From assembly GCA_016793325.1 (NCBI GenBank), contig JAEUKI010000091.1:1-64000 (forward strand): a stretch of 64,000 nucleotides of DNA. The letters are read 5' to 3'. A program made the translations under genes and the position numbers. The notes below the pieces were generated by a model. It was not told where the DNA came from. It searched no databases and worked only from the letters and a program-made list of their open reading frames with translations. Positions 9,618 to 19,022 of the stretch are shown piece by piece. The first letter of the stretch is position 1. Every line of letters begins with the position of its first letter. This DNA is from Myxococcales bacterium (GTDB lineage Bacteria; Myxococcota_A; Polyangia; Polyangiales; Ga0077539).

Positions 9618-10064
9618 ATGACGAACGCAGAACTGAAACGCGCCATCGGCGCGCTCGCGCAGGATCTCGCAGACAAAGTGATCGCGGCCTTGATCACGCT
9701 GCCGCTTCGCTCTCTCGCAACGGACGCGGATCGCGCCGCGGTCAGGCCGCGAGAAGAGTCAGCCCCCCGCCGTCCCTCAACCGGGCGCCGGGAAAAGCGC
9801 CGCCCGAGCCGCGCGACCCGCTCGAAGTCAACCAAGCGATCGGCGACACGCCCGCTCGACAAAGAAGTGCTCGCAGTGCTCCAACGCAGCAAAGAGTGGA
9901 TGACAGGGGAGCTGATCAAGCGAGAACTCCGCGAAGCGCCCGACCGTCAGGTGCTCTCCCTCACGCTCCGAGCGATGCACAACGACGGCCTCGTCGTGAA
10001 GCGGGGAGCGACGCGCGCCACCGAGTACCAAGTCACGAGGAAGGGGCTCGAAACCAGCGTGTAG
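9618..10064 (+). CDS. Winged-helix-like DNA-binding protein
   Basis: A 148-aa basic protein. Residues 1-35 form an amphipathic helical region, 45-80 are a Lys/Arg/Ser/Pro-rich linker, and 80-148 look like a winged helix: LDKEVLAVLQRSKEWMTGEL, then VLSLTLRAMHNDGLVVKRGA and TEYQVTRKG, that is three helices followed by the wing hairpin. This resembles small transcription regulators or histone-like tailed proteins of myxobacteria. No ligand domain is seen. It stands alone on the plus strand between a lipoprotein and a convergent unknown gene. The specific role is unknown. Confidence 0.65.
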   Translation: MTNAELKRAIGALAQDLADKVIAALITLPLRSLATDADRAAVRPREESAPRRPSTGRREKRRPSRATRSKSTKRSATRPLDKEVLAVLQRSKEWMTGELIKRELREAPDRQVLSLTLRAMHNDGLVVKRGATRATEYQVTRKGLETSV

Positions 10065-10221
10065 CGACGGAACGACGTCTCTCGCTCGACCCAAGAGCCG
10101 AGCGCTTTGCGATCCCCGAGACGGCTGAACAGGGCGACGCGCCTTCCCACGCACAAATGACTCGAGCAGCGAAGTGAGCGTCTGCCCGGAGCGCTCGCTT
10201 CTGTCGTTGCCGCAAAGGGGG

Positions 10222-11184
10222 TCACTCGATCACGTCGAGCGCCTCTGCCGGAATCGACGTGAACAGCGCGCTGCGCAACCGCCTCGCCCTGTCGTGCTGG
10301 TAGTCGAGTTCGTGTGCCCGAAGCTCCGCGATGATCTGCTCGAGTGCGCGCGCTGTAGGGTATGCCATCTCTTCCGGCATCGCGCGCAAGAACGACTCGA
10401 CGGGCTCCAAGAGATTGTAGTCGTCCCAGATATGCAGCTCGAGCATATCGACGAACACGGCGTCCCATGCGGATGCAGCCGTGAGGTCGAGGTAGGAGCG
10501 TTCGATCGAGGCACACACCATCGCCATGTCCGATCCCGAGTCGTCGACGTGCTCCATACACTCGAAGATCGTGGTGAGCGCGCACCGATGAAGCGCCAGG
10601 AGCTTGTAGGTGCACCGTGTGCGGCGACTTTCACGCTCGACGACTCCGTCGATTGTGTGTGCGAGGAATGAGACCCCCGACCATTCGCACGTCTGCGCGT
10701 CGCGTATGAGCGGAGCGAAAAGCGCTTCATACCTCGCCGGGTTGACTGGAAACTGCGCCCAGTGACCACGCAGCGCTCGTTGCGCGAGCATACGCTTCGG
10801 AGGGTTCATCATCGCCTTCGTCTTGGTGTGGGGCCCATCGCGCCACACCCGCTTCATCGCCTTCCTCTTCAGCCATTCGCTCGCACGTTCTTCGTCATCG
10901 AGGACCTCCGCGGGCGTCATCGCGAGCGCGGAGAGGCGTGCCTGCAGGTCATCGATCTGCGCGATCAGCGCCTCGGCGGCGACACTCTCGTTGCGCTTCT
11001 TCGAGCGAGCGCGAAACTCTGCGCGCATGCCGGCAAGTCCGTTGTGCGTGTCTAGCGCAAGGCGCAACAGCCAGCGATCCCAGTGACAGAAGGCGACGCC
11101 GTTCATCTCGCACCACGGCTCTGCGCCCGAGCGCGGAGCGTCGTCGAGGGGCCGTTCGGTCTCGCGCGTCGCGGGGCGAGTCAC
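10222..11184 (-). CDS. Unknown helical protein
   Basis: A 320-aa, largely helical and highly charged protein, with many Trp, His and Cys residues (for example AEPWCEMNGVAFCHWDRW near residue 22 and TCEWSGVSF near 165). The upstream start is a GTG with a poor ribosome site; the ATG at 11106 (MNGVAFCHWDRW) is a possible later start. No signal peptide, membrane segment or known motif. It lies 148 bp downstream of the YhaN-like gene on the same strand, so it could be the last gene of that operon. Function not assignable. Confidence 0.6.
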   Translation of the reverse strand: MTRPATRETERPLDDAPRSGAEPWCEMNGVAFCHWDRWLLRLALDTHNGLAGMRAEFRARSKKRNESVAAEALIAQIDDLQARLSALAMTPAEVLDDEERASEWLKRKAMKRVWRDGPHTKTKAMMNPPKRMLAQRALRGHWAQFPVNPARYEALFAPLIRDAQTCEWSGVSFLAHTIDGVVERESRRTRCTYKLLALHRCALTTIFECMEHVDDSGSDMAMVCASIERSYLDLTAASAWDAVFVDMLELHIWDDYNLLEPVESFLRAMPEEMAYPTARALEQIIAELRAHELDYQHDRARRLRSALFTSIPAEALDVIE

Positions 11185-11332
11185 GAAGGCGAACGTTATC
11201 GCACTTCGGCGCTGGATTCGCGCTCGCTCGCCACGTCGCTACTTCTGGGAAAGATGAGGGTGAGTCTTCGCTTTTCGCAACGCCACACTCCAACCATCGA
11301 ACGGCGATGGCTGCGCTGCTCCCGTGGATTCG

Positions 11333-14300
11333 TCACGTTGGTGTCCCGGTGTGGTTGTTGGAGAGCGCGAACCGATGTTCGGTCCACGATCCCGGAGCGA
11401 GAGAGCTGCGCGCGAGATCGAGATTTCGTTCGTGGTGCGTAAGCAGCAGAATTTGGGTCGTCCGGGCGAACTCTGCGAGCACTTCGAGGCCTGCGCGTGC
11501 GCGTTCGTCGTCGAAGTGGATGAAGATGTCGTCGAGCACCAACGGCATCGGTTCTTGCGCGCCGAGGTGCTGCTCGAGGCTCGCGAGGCGCAGCGAAAGG
11601 TAGAGCTGATCGAGCGTACCGTCGCTCAGGCCATGCTTGACGTCGATCATCTCACTGCCGCGCGCGCAAATCAGCTTCGCCCGATCTCCTTCGTACTCGA
11701 CGTGTAGGCCTTGGTAGCGCCCGAGCGTTAGCCGCTCGAACAGCGCGCCCGCCCGGCGAAGAATCGCGCCTTCGTTCTTCTGGCGGTAGTTCTCGATCGC
11801 TTTGCGAAGCAACGCGCTGCCGAGCCGGAGCCGTGCGTATCGCTCCGCATCCGATCGTGCGTGAGCGAGCAACTGATACGCCTCGCCGAGCACGACAGCC
11901 GCGTCATCGGACCCGGAGAATCTCTTCTTTCGCTCTTCGAGTGCTCCCTGCGCCTTGTGGTGCTCGTCATGCTCGGATTCGAGCGCCTTCAAGCCTTCGT
12001 CGAGCGCGGCCATCGACGCAGATAGCCGGTCGCTGTCTGTATCTCTCGCTGCTTCTTCGAGAGCTTCCAGCGACCAGCCTTCGCCAACGTCGGCGAGGTG
12101 CTTCTCTGCGTCGACCTTGCGCGCCTCAATTTGTCTCGCTTGGTTCGTGCGACTGATCTCGACGTCGAGTTCGGCAAGGTCGCGACACCCAACGCTCTGC
12201 AGCAGCGCGTCGAGTCGCTGCCGGGCGGTATTCAACGCAAGCGATGCGTCTTCGTGTTCTCTCTCGAGATTCACGATTTGTTCGTCGATCGTCCGTCGAC
12301 GCTCGGCGTTCTTCGTGGCGGTCGTGTGAAGTCGATCGAGCGCGTCTGCGCGTTCGATCGAAGTGCCGGTAAGTGCGGGCGCGAGCTCATCGACGAGCAC
12401 CTTCACGGCAGCGTCGAATTTCGCCATTTCCTTCTCGATCGCTCGGAGCCGCGCCTCCTGGCGCTCGCAGCTCGCCTCCAAGCGAAAGATCTCTGCGAGT
12501 CCGTCCATCACAACGTTCGCTTGCTCAATGAGGGCATCCTCTGGGAGCCGGAGCTTCGCCACGGCTTCGCGCCACAAGTTGCGCCACGCCGCCTGCTCGT
12601 TTTGGTACTGCACGACCTGCTCCTCGATCTCCCCGAGCTCTCTCTGATCGTTGCTGAGGTTGTGTTGGAGGAGCCGGCGGGACTCGTCACGCGCACTGGC
12701 CGTCTTCAGCGTCTGCTCTGCATGCACGAGTAGCGCGAGCCACGACATCGTGCCCGGTGACGCATCGGCGACGTTGAGTGCGTGCTCGATCGTCTGCGTC
12801 TGTTCTTGCAGCGTCGCGCGCAGGGCCTCGAGCTTCGCGGCGCGTTCGTTGCGGCGATGCGCTTGCTCGACGATCGCCGAGTGCTCTGCGCGCCAACGGA
12901 GCATGTCGCGCGGACACAGCGGTTCGAAGCCGCACGCGAGCCAAAGTCGCCGCCACTCATCGTTGCGCTGCTGAATGCGTTCGTCGATCTCGTGCAACTC
13001 GCGCTGGCACCCGACGAGCTCCGAGGCGAGCGCTTCCTCGGTTCGTCGAAAGCCGAGTAGCTCTGCAGCCCGCCGCGCATCGCGGTTGAGCTCGTCGGCG
13101 AGTTCGTCGGCGGAGCGCACGCTCGCGACGTACTCCATCTCCAGTGACTCGCCGGGATGTGTCTCGGGGTCTGGGAGCGAGGGGGCGACTCCCGACCTCC
13201 AGGCAATCAGAACGCGTCGCCATACGCGCTCGCGGAGGGATCGTGCGTTCGCAACCCGTTCTGCGGACGACGGCTCGCCCGCTGCGACGACGGACGAGAT
13301 GCTGGAACGAATGTCAGTCAGCTTCAGCTCGCACGCGCCGATGCGCTTGGTGATCTCGTTCCGTGAGCGTTCCTCGTGCTCGAAGGTCCGGTCGAAGTCG
13401 CGGATGACATCTTCTGGAAGGACAGGTAGCGCGAGCGCTTCGGTCAGCGCGCCACGCCACGGGGCGAGCTTTGGGAGGGCGGCGCCACAACCAGCATCGA
13501 GCTCCGCGAGCTGAGTCTCTGCCTCCCGCACGTTGTCCGCGAGCCTCTTGTCTGGTCGCAGGTACTCCCAGATCGCGCGGAGCGCTGTCGTGTCTTGGGG
13601 CTTTGCTTGCGCAGCGAGGTCATCGAGCTGCCGCGCGACAAGCGAGCGTTTCTTTCTGCCGCTCTCGAGCAACAACTGCAGACTCGACTGCCGCTTGAGT
13701 TCCTCTTGCGCGAGGGAGCGAACGCGGGCGAGCGACGCGTCGTCGATTCTCTCGTTGCCCAGGTTGCGAGTGTCGACGTCCCCCCAGCCGATTCTACGTA
13801 GGTGCTCCCGCTGCTCGTTGCGATAGGTGATGATTTCCTTCTGAACGCCTGGATAGTCCCGTTGCTCCGTCTTGTGCTTGCCGAGGTGTTCGACCAACGA
13901 ACGGATGCGAATGCTCGCACCGACGATCGCTTCGTTAACCTCCAGTTCATCGCGATCTCGTGACGCTCGTTCGAGCGCTCTGCTCGTGCGGAGACAGGTC
14001 TCTTCGGCGTGTTCGACGGCGAGCTCGAGCTGGTTGCGTTGGTGCTCGATGTCTCGTGGCAGTCGCGCTTGTTCCCCCAAGGCCAAGAGTTCGCGTTGTG
14101 CCTCCTCGCGGAGCCGAAGCCACGGCAACGCTCGCAGCAATCGCTCGAGACGGTGGCGTTCGGCACGGCAACGCGCCTTCTCGTCGATCAGTTGTTGCTG
14201 CTTCACGGTTGCCGCGTCGATCTCGCTCGAGATCGAGAGCCAGTCCTTCGGCGGGGCCGCGAGTGCCTTCATGCGGGCAAGCCGTTCGCGGTAGGCGACG

Positions 14301-14857
14301 AGCGACTTGATGATCGACCCTGCGTTTCCGCCGGACGAAAGGAGCTTCTCTGCGTCTGCGTCGAGGCGCTGAAGCGTTCGGTGGAGCGTCGTGCCGTCGA
14401 GCGATGCGCCGAAGAGCATCTTGCCGAGGTCTGTCTTCGGATCGGCGAGCGCTGCGCCAGCGTGACGGAGTTGCTCGTGGCTGAGGCCAAACATCTGCTC
14501 GAAGTGTTTGCGATCACTGATGCTGAGCCAGGCCCTGAGTACGGCCTCGTCGACGTTTGCCTCCTTCGAGTCGAGCAACGTGGCGCGGTTGCCTTTCTTG
14601 CGGACGAACGTGCGTGTGTCCCCATTGGAGTGGAGGAGTGTTGCGCCGATACGAAGCTCGCTCATTGCGTGCAGGTGCGCGTCGCTGGTCTGCGTCTCGA
14701 TTCCGTAGAAAAAGCCGGTGATCGCTCGGAGCGTTGTGCTCTTGCCGGCCTCGTTGGGGCCGTACACGATGTGAAAGTTCGGGCCGGCGGCGAGGAACTC
14801 CAGCGACCGACGCGTGAACGGGCCGTACGCGAGCAGATCAAGACGGAGAAGCTTCAC
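11333..14857 (-). CDS. yhaN: YhaN/SbcC-like AAA ATPase with long coiled coils
   Basis: An 1174-aa SMC/Rad50-like ATPase. The N-terminus has a P-loop (YGPNEAGKST, residues 32-41) typical of YhaN and SbcC. Residues about 180-1000 are mostly coiled coil, rich in Glu, Arg, Leu and Ala. The C-terminus has the ABC signature-like LSDGTLDQLYLSLRLAS and Walker B in MPLVLDDIFIHFDD, followed by a switch His (LLLTHHERNL). The family partners a calcineurin-type nuclease to process DNA ends or invading DNA. The ATG overlaps the stop of the nuclease gene upstream (ATGA), so the two are made together. It acts on DNA in the cytoplasm. Pairs like this occur both as housekeeping repair genes and inside defence islands. 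Confidence 0.85.
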   Translation of the reverse strand: MKLLRLDLLAYGPFTRRSLEFLAAGPNFHIVYGPNEAGKSTTLRAITGFFYGIETQTSDAHLHAMSELRIGATLLHSNGDTRTFVRKKGNRATLLDSKEANVDEAVLRAWLSISDRKHFEQMFGLSHEQLRHAGAALADPKTDLGKMLFGASLDGTTLHRTLQRLDADAEKLLSSGGNAGSIIKSLVAYRERLARMKALAAPPKDWLSISSEIDAATVKQQQLIDEKARCRAERHRLERLLRALPWLRLREEAQRELLALGEQARLPRDIEHQRNQLELAVEHAEETCLRTSRALERASRDRDELEVNEAIVGASIRIRSLVEHLGKHKTEQRDYPGVQKEIITYRNEQREHLRRIGWGDVDTRNLGNERIDDASLARVRSLAQEELKRQSSLQLLLESGRKKRSLVARQLDDLAAQAKPQDTTALRAIWEYLRPDKRLADNVREAETQLAELDAGCGAALPKLAPWRGALTEALALPVLPEDVIRDFDRTFEHEERSRNEITKRIGACELKLTDIRSSISSVVAAGEPSSAERVANARSLRERVWRRVLIAWRSGVAPSLPDPETHPGESLEMEYVASVRSADELADELNRDARRAAELLGFRRTEEALASELVGCQRELHEIDERIQQRNDEWRRLWLACGFEPLCPRDMLRWRAEHSAIVEQAHRRNERAAKLEALRATLQEQTQTIEHALNVADASPGTMSWLALLVHAEQTLKTASARDESRRLLQHNLSNDQRELGEIEEQVVQYQNEQAAWRNLWREAVAKLRLPEDALIEQANVVMDGLAEIFRLEASCERQEARLRAIEKEMAKFDAAVKVLVDELAPALTGTSIERADALDRLHTTATKNAERRRTIDEQIVNLEREHEDASLALNTARQRLDALLQSVGCRDLAELDVEISRTNQARQIEARKVDAEKHLADVGEGWSLEALEEAARDTDSDRLSASMAALDEGLKALESEHDEHHKAQGALEERKKRFSGSDDAAVVLGEAYQLLAHARSDAERYARLRLGSALLRKAIENYRQKNEGAILRRAGALFERLTLGRYQGLHVEYEGDRAKLICARGSEMIDVKHGLSDGTLDQLYLSLRLASLEQHLGAQEPMPLVLDDIFIHFDDERARAGLEVLAEFARTTQILLLTHHERNLDLARSSLAPGSWTEHRFALSNNHTGTPT

Positions 14858-16110
14858 GGCGTTTCTCCGCTGTCGAGCAGCATCGGGACGAGAAGTTGTT
14901 CGACCTCTGCGAGCGCATCTCGCACGGCGCTCGCCGTATCGAATGGGGGGCGATCGTCGGCGGGCACCGCAGCGAACTTCTGCTGCATGGGGGAGAGTTC
15001 GGCCACGAGCGCGTCGAGCGCCGCAGGGTCTTCACGCTGCGCAGCGATCGTACGAAGCAACTCGCCGAGTGGGGTCGACTGTCGTCGTAGCTCCTCGATG
15101 TCGATCGGCGCTCGCGTGTCGACGATCACTTTCTCGACCCAGAGCGCTTCGAGTTCCGCCGCCCTCGCGCGGATCTCGGTTGCGTAGTGCTCGGAGCTCG
15201 CGATCAGTTCGCGGTGCGCTGGCGTTGCACCAAAGAGTCGTACGCGAACTGCGAGGGGCGTCGCCGCCTCGGTTCGGCGAAGCGCCTCGAGGCTCGCGAA
15301 GACGAGGTCGACCGCGTGCTGTGCGTTCTGCGCGTGATCGAGAGCAACCTCACGCAAGTACCACCGCATCACGTCGAGCGAGCGGGCGTCGAGGGTTGCC
15401 TGGCGATCGGCGACCGTGACGAGTGTCGCGCCTTTGGGACCGGTTTCGCGAATGTGTCTGCCCTGAAGATTGCCAGGAAAAACGACGAATGGGTCGCTTC
15501 GGAGCACTTGACGCCGGTGCACGTGTCCGAGCGCCCAGTAGTCGTAGCCTCGATCGACGAGGCCTTGGATGGCGCACGGTGCGTAGACCGCGTGTTCCTT
15601 CGCGCTTCCGTCGGCGCTCGTGTGGAGCAGGCCGATATTGAACATGCCGTTGGCTGGCGGCGGGTACTTCGACGAGAGATCGTGCTGGACGTCGGCGTTT
15701 GCGTAGCTCTGTCCGTGCAGCGCGACGCCATGCTCCGCCAAGATGATCGTCTCGGGCTTCGAAGCGGAGAACTCGCGGACGTTCGACGGTAGTTGAAGTG
15801 ACTTTGTCATCGAGTTCACCGCATCGTGGTTGCCGCGCACGATGAAGACTCGAATCTCGCGCTCCTTGAGTCGAAGCATCTGCTGGTTGAAGAAGAGCCC
15901 CGTGTTGAAGTCCTTCCAGTCTCCGTCGAAGAGGTCTCCGACAATCAGCAAGAAGGTCACCTTCTCGTCGATGCAGCAGTCGACGAGCCGGACGAACGCT
16001 TGGCGAGTCGCGCTGCGGATCTCTGCGGACGGTGCGCCGTCGTATCGCTCGAGGCCTTTCAGCGGGCTGTCGAGGTGAATGTCGGCGGAGTGCATGAACT
16101 TGAAGGTCAC
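14854..16110 (-). CDS. yhaO: YhaO/SbcD-like metallophosphoesterase nuclease
   Basis: A calcineurin-like phosphoesterase of the YhaO/SbcD/Mre11 group. Motifs in order: FMHSADIHLDSP at the N-terminus, LIVGDLFDGDW, VRGNHDAVN, GLLHTSA and YWALGHVHRRQ, which together give the binuclear metal site. The start is taken as the GTG at 16110 (VTFKFMHSAD) because YhaO proteins begin right at this motif and GGAAAGGCAAGAG lies just upstream; an in-frame GTG at 16131 would add seven residues. The C-terminal part carries the capping and ATPase-binding region. Its stop overlaps the start of the YhaN-like ATPase, its expected partner. Together they probably form an exo/endonuclease complex for DNA ends. Confidence 0.85.
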   Translation of the reverse strand: MTFKFMHSADIHLDSPLKGLERYDGAPSAEIRSATRQAFVRLVDCCIDEKVTFLLIVGDLFDGDWKDFNTGLFFNQQMLRLKEREIRVFIVRGNHDAVNSMTKSLQLPSNVREFSASKPETIILAEHGVALHGQSYANADVQHDLSSKYPPPANGMFNIGLLHTSADGSAKEHAVYAPCAIQGLVDRGYDYWALGHVHRRQVLRSDPFVVFPGNLQGRHIRETGPKGATLVTVADRQATLDARSLDVMRWYLREVALDHAQNAQHAVDLVFASLEALRRTEAATPLAVRVRLFGATPAHRELIASSEHYATEIRARAAELEALWVEKVIVDTRAPIDIEELRRQSTPLGELLRTIAAQREDPAALDALVAELSPMQQKFAAVPADDRPPFDTASAVRDALAEVEQLLVPMLLDSGETP

Positions 16111-16880
16111 GTGCTTCTCTTGCCTTTCCACTACACGAAGCGTTGCAGCGACCCTCGCGAGACGCAGGAGGAAGTCGGAAGTTGCGCACCGAATCCCCCA
16201 TGATGTCGTTGCGATCGAGCGCTGTCGGGAGCGAATAGTGTCACGAAAGCGTCCGCAGATACATCCATCCAGCGCGATCTCGTGCGCGTGGTCCGACGCG
16301 TTGCTGGGATCGACGGCGTCTTCGGCACACTCGATGAACCGCAGTCAGCCGCGAGCGCGTGGCGAGAACAGCCGAGATGGAGATCCAGTGTGGTTCGGCG
16401 AGGTATGTGCGGCGACGCGAGCACCGATACCCTGCGATGTCCACGCGCATGACGATCGAGGGCAAGCGGTTTGTAGACGTTCTGCGCGCGGTGGAACCAT
16501 CGCGCTCTGGCGCACTCACGCTCGAGAGGATCGTCGATCGTACCTTTCACTCAGATGCGCTCGATGCGATGTTTCATCGCGAATCAGAGCGGCCGTACAC
16601 AGGCCGCTGACTCGAGACACCGCCGCGATGCGCGACCCCCCGCGGTGCGCGCGCCTCGCTCGGCACGCCTTATCGACTATCGCTGGGGCATCACGACGTG
16701 TGAACCCGCCACGACTCGCAGCGGATTCGGCTGAGAGCTGCGAGAGGGACGAGTCGGCAGGAGTTGACGAAGTGCTCTTGCGCCGTTCACTCGACACGCC
16801 AATCGCACGTCGCGAGCGCGTTCGGTTGGAGTCGTGCGCGACAAGCGAAACGCATCGCGCGGCCGATGGGCGAGTGGCGA
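16111..16880. other. Intergenic region, no supported gene
   Basis: About 770 bp between the YhaO gene start and the end of the nuclease-like gene. Several Arg/Ser-rich open frames cross it on both strands, but none has a ribosome site, family resemblance or believable composition. It must hold the promoter of the yhaO-yhaN pair; no clear boxes can be named. Confidence 0.4.
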
Positions 16881-17768
16881 TTACTTTTCGACGAACGCGA
16901 TGTCGCACACGTCGGCGCTGAACACGACGCGCGAGTTGCGCTGCCCGATGAGCGACGAGAACGGTACTTCGAGCGCGTTGGGCGTGCCGTCGTTGAGAAG
17001 CACGAGGTCGTTTTCGGGCCGTGAGCCACCGGACCGCGCCTCGAGCCAGTCGGAGAGGTTGCCGTCGAACCCGCCCATCACTGCCTTGATGAAGTCAACC
17101 GAGCGACGGAAGAGCTTGGGCATGATGAGCGCGCCGCTCGGCGGCTCGATGTCCGCGTGCGAGCGCAGCGGGAACTCCTCCGTGCTGTCCGTCGGCCACA
17201 GCCCACGCGCCGCAGCGCGTGCTGCCTTCGCCGCAGCGCGGAAGTGCTTTCGCAGGGGGAGCGACATCGACGTGTAGAGCCCAGGATATGCGTGCCCTGC
17301 GCGAAGCATCGCGAGGTTCATGCTCGCGTCCGTGTGCGCAGGCGTGACGATGAGGTCTGTGCCCGACGCTGCGGGCGCATCGTTCTGCTTGTAGAGGAGC
17401 GAGATCGGGCGCCCGTTCGCGTCAGCACCGCTCGTCGCGATCGTAACCCGTACCTCTTGATCCCCGTCGTCTGTGACGACCCCACTGTTGGCGAACTGAA
17501 TATCGCCGAGGCGGTAGCCGAGCAGCTCGAGCAGCGCGTCTCGGGCGATCGCGCCGTACGGCTGTGAGTTCGATCCGTAGTGGGTTTCGGGGGTGTCGAT
17601 CCCTTCGAGGCGCAGCTGAATCGAGCCGTCCTGTCGGGTGAATTTCATCAGGTGGCGTCGGTAGAGATCGTCGAAGAGCGATGGGTCGTCGGGTTGGAAA
17701 CGAATCGAGTCCCCATCGGGGTTCTTGCCCACGATGACAACCGTGCCCTGAATGATGCGCATCGACAT
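16881..17768 (-). CDS. Staphylococcal-nuclease-like (SNase) protein
   Basis: The ATG at 17768 is preceded by AAGAGGGAG, a strong ribosome site, giving a 295-aa protein. The N-terminal 170 residues match the SNase (thermonuclease) OB-fold: VVIVGKNPDGDSIRF, then QLRLEGIDTPETHY (Arg53, Asp58, Glu61 as the usual catalytic and metal residues), QPYGAIARDAL and later AMLRAGHAYPGLY. The C-terminal 100 residues carry an RxxPENDLVLLNDGTPNALEV stretch of unknown function. No signal peptide, so it is probably cytoplasmic, unlike secreted SNases. It would cleave DNA or RNA non-specifically with calcium. Sitting just left of the caspase island it could be an effector nuclease, but it is more than 800 bp away with a pseudogene between. 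Confidence 0.72.
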   Translation of the reverse strand: MSMRIIQGTVVIVGKNPDGDSIRFQPDDPSLFDDLYRRHLMKFTRQDGSIQLRLEGIDTPETHYGSNSQPYGAIARDALLELLGYRLGDIQFANSGVVTDDGDQEVRVTIATSGADANGRPISLLYKQNDAPAASGTDLIVTPAHTDASMNLAMLRAGHAYPGLYTSMSLPLRKHFRAAAKAARAAARGLWPTDSTEEFPLRSHADIEPPSGALIMPKLFRRSVDFIKAVMGGFDGNLSDWLEARSGGSRPENDLVLLNDGTPNALEVPFSSLIGQRNSRVVFSADVCDIAFVEK

Positions 17769-17951
17769 GAGCTCCCTCTTCCTTTGGCCAACGCCCGTTG
17801 GCCACGTGCATTGTCGCTGATTGCTTGGCGCTTTCAATGACCATCGACGATGGTGTGTCACGACCCGCAACGGCCTTTCCTGCCGCGGTCGTGTTTGTTG
17901 CTTGGCTAGGGCGTCGCAGGCGGAGTGTTGCCGGCAGCTCGCGCGACGCTC

Positions 17952-18224
17952 GTGCCTCACCCGGACGCGGCCATCGAGGCGATGCTCGAGAACGCGGCGA
18001 TCCCGCGCGAGGTCGTGCGCGAGGCGCAGACCGTGGCGCTGAAGGACGGGGATCACTCGTGATATGGCGTTGTCCAAGCGGTGACGTATGTCGCGCACGC
18101 GAAGAACGACGACCCCGAGCTGCGCTTTGTGCTGGAACGCTCTGCGGGTGCCTACCTCATGGCCACCGAGCCCGCGAGCACGGCAAACGATGGCAGCGGG
18201 ATCGTGGTGCGGGCGGTGTCGTGA
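17952..18224 (+). pseudogene. DUF932-like C-terminal fragment with in-frame stop
   Basis: A plus-strand frame with a TGA in the middle (18060-18062). Before it: PDAAIEAMLENAAIPREVV; after it: YGVVQAVTYVAHAKNDD and RFVLERSAGAYLMA. The second part matches the C-terminal pattern of DUF932 proteins (YGxxNAVTxAAH, then an RxxELExxAG-like helix and ending), a family common on plasmids and phages. Only the last third of the domain is present, and the frame is closed upstream by TAG at 17907. I read it as a decayed remnant, a sign that foreign DNA has passed through here. The TGA has no adjacent redox context, so selenocysteine is unlikely. Confidence 0.6.
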
Positions 18225-18343
18225 CGAAGGCTGAATCCTCTACCCCGCGGCGCACCACGCCGTGGGGATTTGGGTGTGCCGGGCGTCAGAATTCCGGATC
18301 TCTCCAGGTCTGGTTTGGGCAGCGAAATTCAACCAAAAGCAAC

Positions 18344-18375
18344 GGCCCGGTCTCCAAGATATGGAAGACCGGGCC
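18344..18375 (-). terminator. Hairpin terminator of the caspase-helicase operon
   Basis: A perfect 10-bp stem (GGCCCGGTCT / AGACCGGGCC) with a 12-nt loop. On the minus strand it is followed by the T-rich stretch GTTGCTTTTGGTTGAAT, so it fits a Rho-independent terminator about 230 bp after the last gene of the minus-strand operon. Confidence 0.65.
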
Positions 18376-18603
18376 TCGTAGAGAGTCACGCTCAACGTTG
18401 AAGGATACTAGCCGGGAAGGAACAGCATCTCCGACCCGCAAAGCGCTCAATCCGGAAGCGCGGCGCGGCTTTTGTTGTGCGCGTGCGACCCAAGCGACAG
18501 CCAGCACGGCACCACCAAATCTGAGATCGCCCTCGCGAAAGTCAGCGTACGGGGCTCCCGTGAGGACGCAGGCGAACCGGACGCAGAGGTTCGCAAGGTG
18601 CCG

Positions 18604-18996
18604 CTAGCCTTGTACAGCCTCAAGGGTGGCCGTGCCGTCGGGATTGACCGACACCGCGACCTTCTTCTGGAATGCCGGGTTCGCTCCGTCTTCTTGGTGC
18701 TCAGGCTCGACAGTAAGTACTACGGTGCGTGGCTCGGTAGGGACTACCGGTTTCTTGCTCGCGGCGCTTGCCGCGTCAAGCTCGCGCGCGACAGCGGCGC
18801 CAGTCGGGGCGCGCTTGAGGAATCGCTCGCGCAACTCCTCGATGGTCGGGCGCACGTTTGGGGCGCTTGGCTTGGCGGCGTCCGCGCTCGGCTTCACGAC
18901 CTCCGCGAGCACCGTCGCGCTCTGCTTGGCCGCGAGCTTGTATCCCGGCAGGCTGCGCCTGATGGCAGCTTCGAGATCGGAAATCGTGATCGTCAT
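18604..18996 (-). CDS. Small protein of the caspase-helicase operon, unknown
   Basis: The ATG at 18996 follows GGGAGGTTTTATCG, a good ribosome site, giving 130 aa. Residues 1-35 look helical (MTITISDLEAAIRRSLPGYK), the middle (45-90) is Ala/Pro/Lys-rich and probably disordered, and the end (95-130) has two or three strands ending in VAVSVNPDGTATLEAVQG. No known domain. It starts 26 bp after the MBL-peptidase gene and is the last gene before a terminator hairpin, so it belongs to the same operon. It could be a protease substrate, an adaptor or a toxin kept inactive; none of these is shown. Confidence 0.6.
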   Translation of the reverse strand: MTITISDLEAAIRRSLPGYKLAAKQSATVLAEVVKPSADAAKPSAPNVRPTIEELRERFLKRAPTGAAVARELDAASAASKKPVVPTEPRTVVLTVEPEHQEDGANPAFQKKVAVSVNPDGTATLEAVQG

Positions 18997-19022
18997 CGAT
19001 AAAACCTCCCGTTCAAGTCTAG

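Noticed and set aside
16111..16880. Several 80-280-codon open frames between yhaO and the SNase gene
   Set aside because: They overlap on both strands, are Arg/Ser-rich and lack ribosome sites or known domains.
18060..18062. In-frame TGA in the DUF932 fragment as selenocysteine
   Set aside because: No Cys-type redox motif around it, the domain is incomplete, and no SECIS-like hairpin follows.
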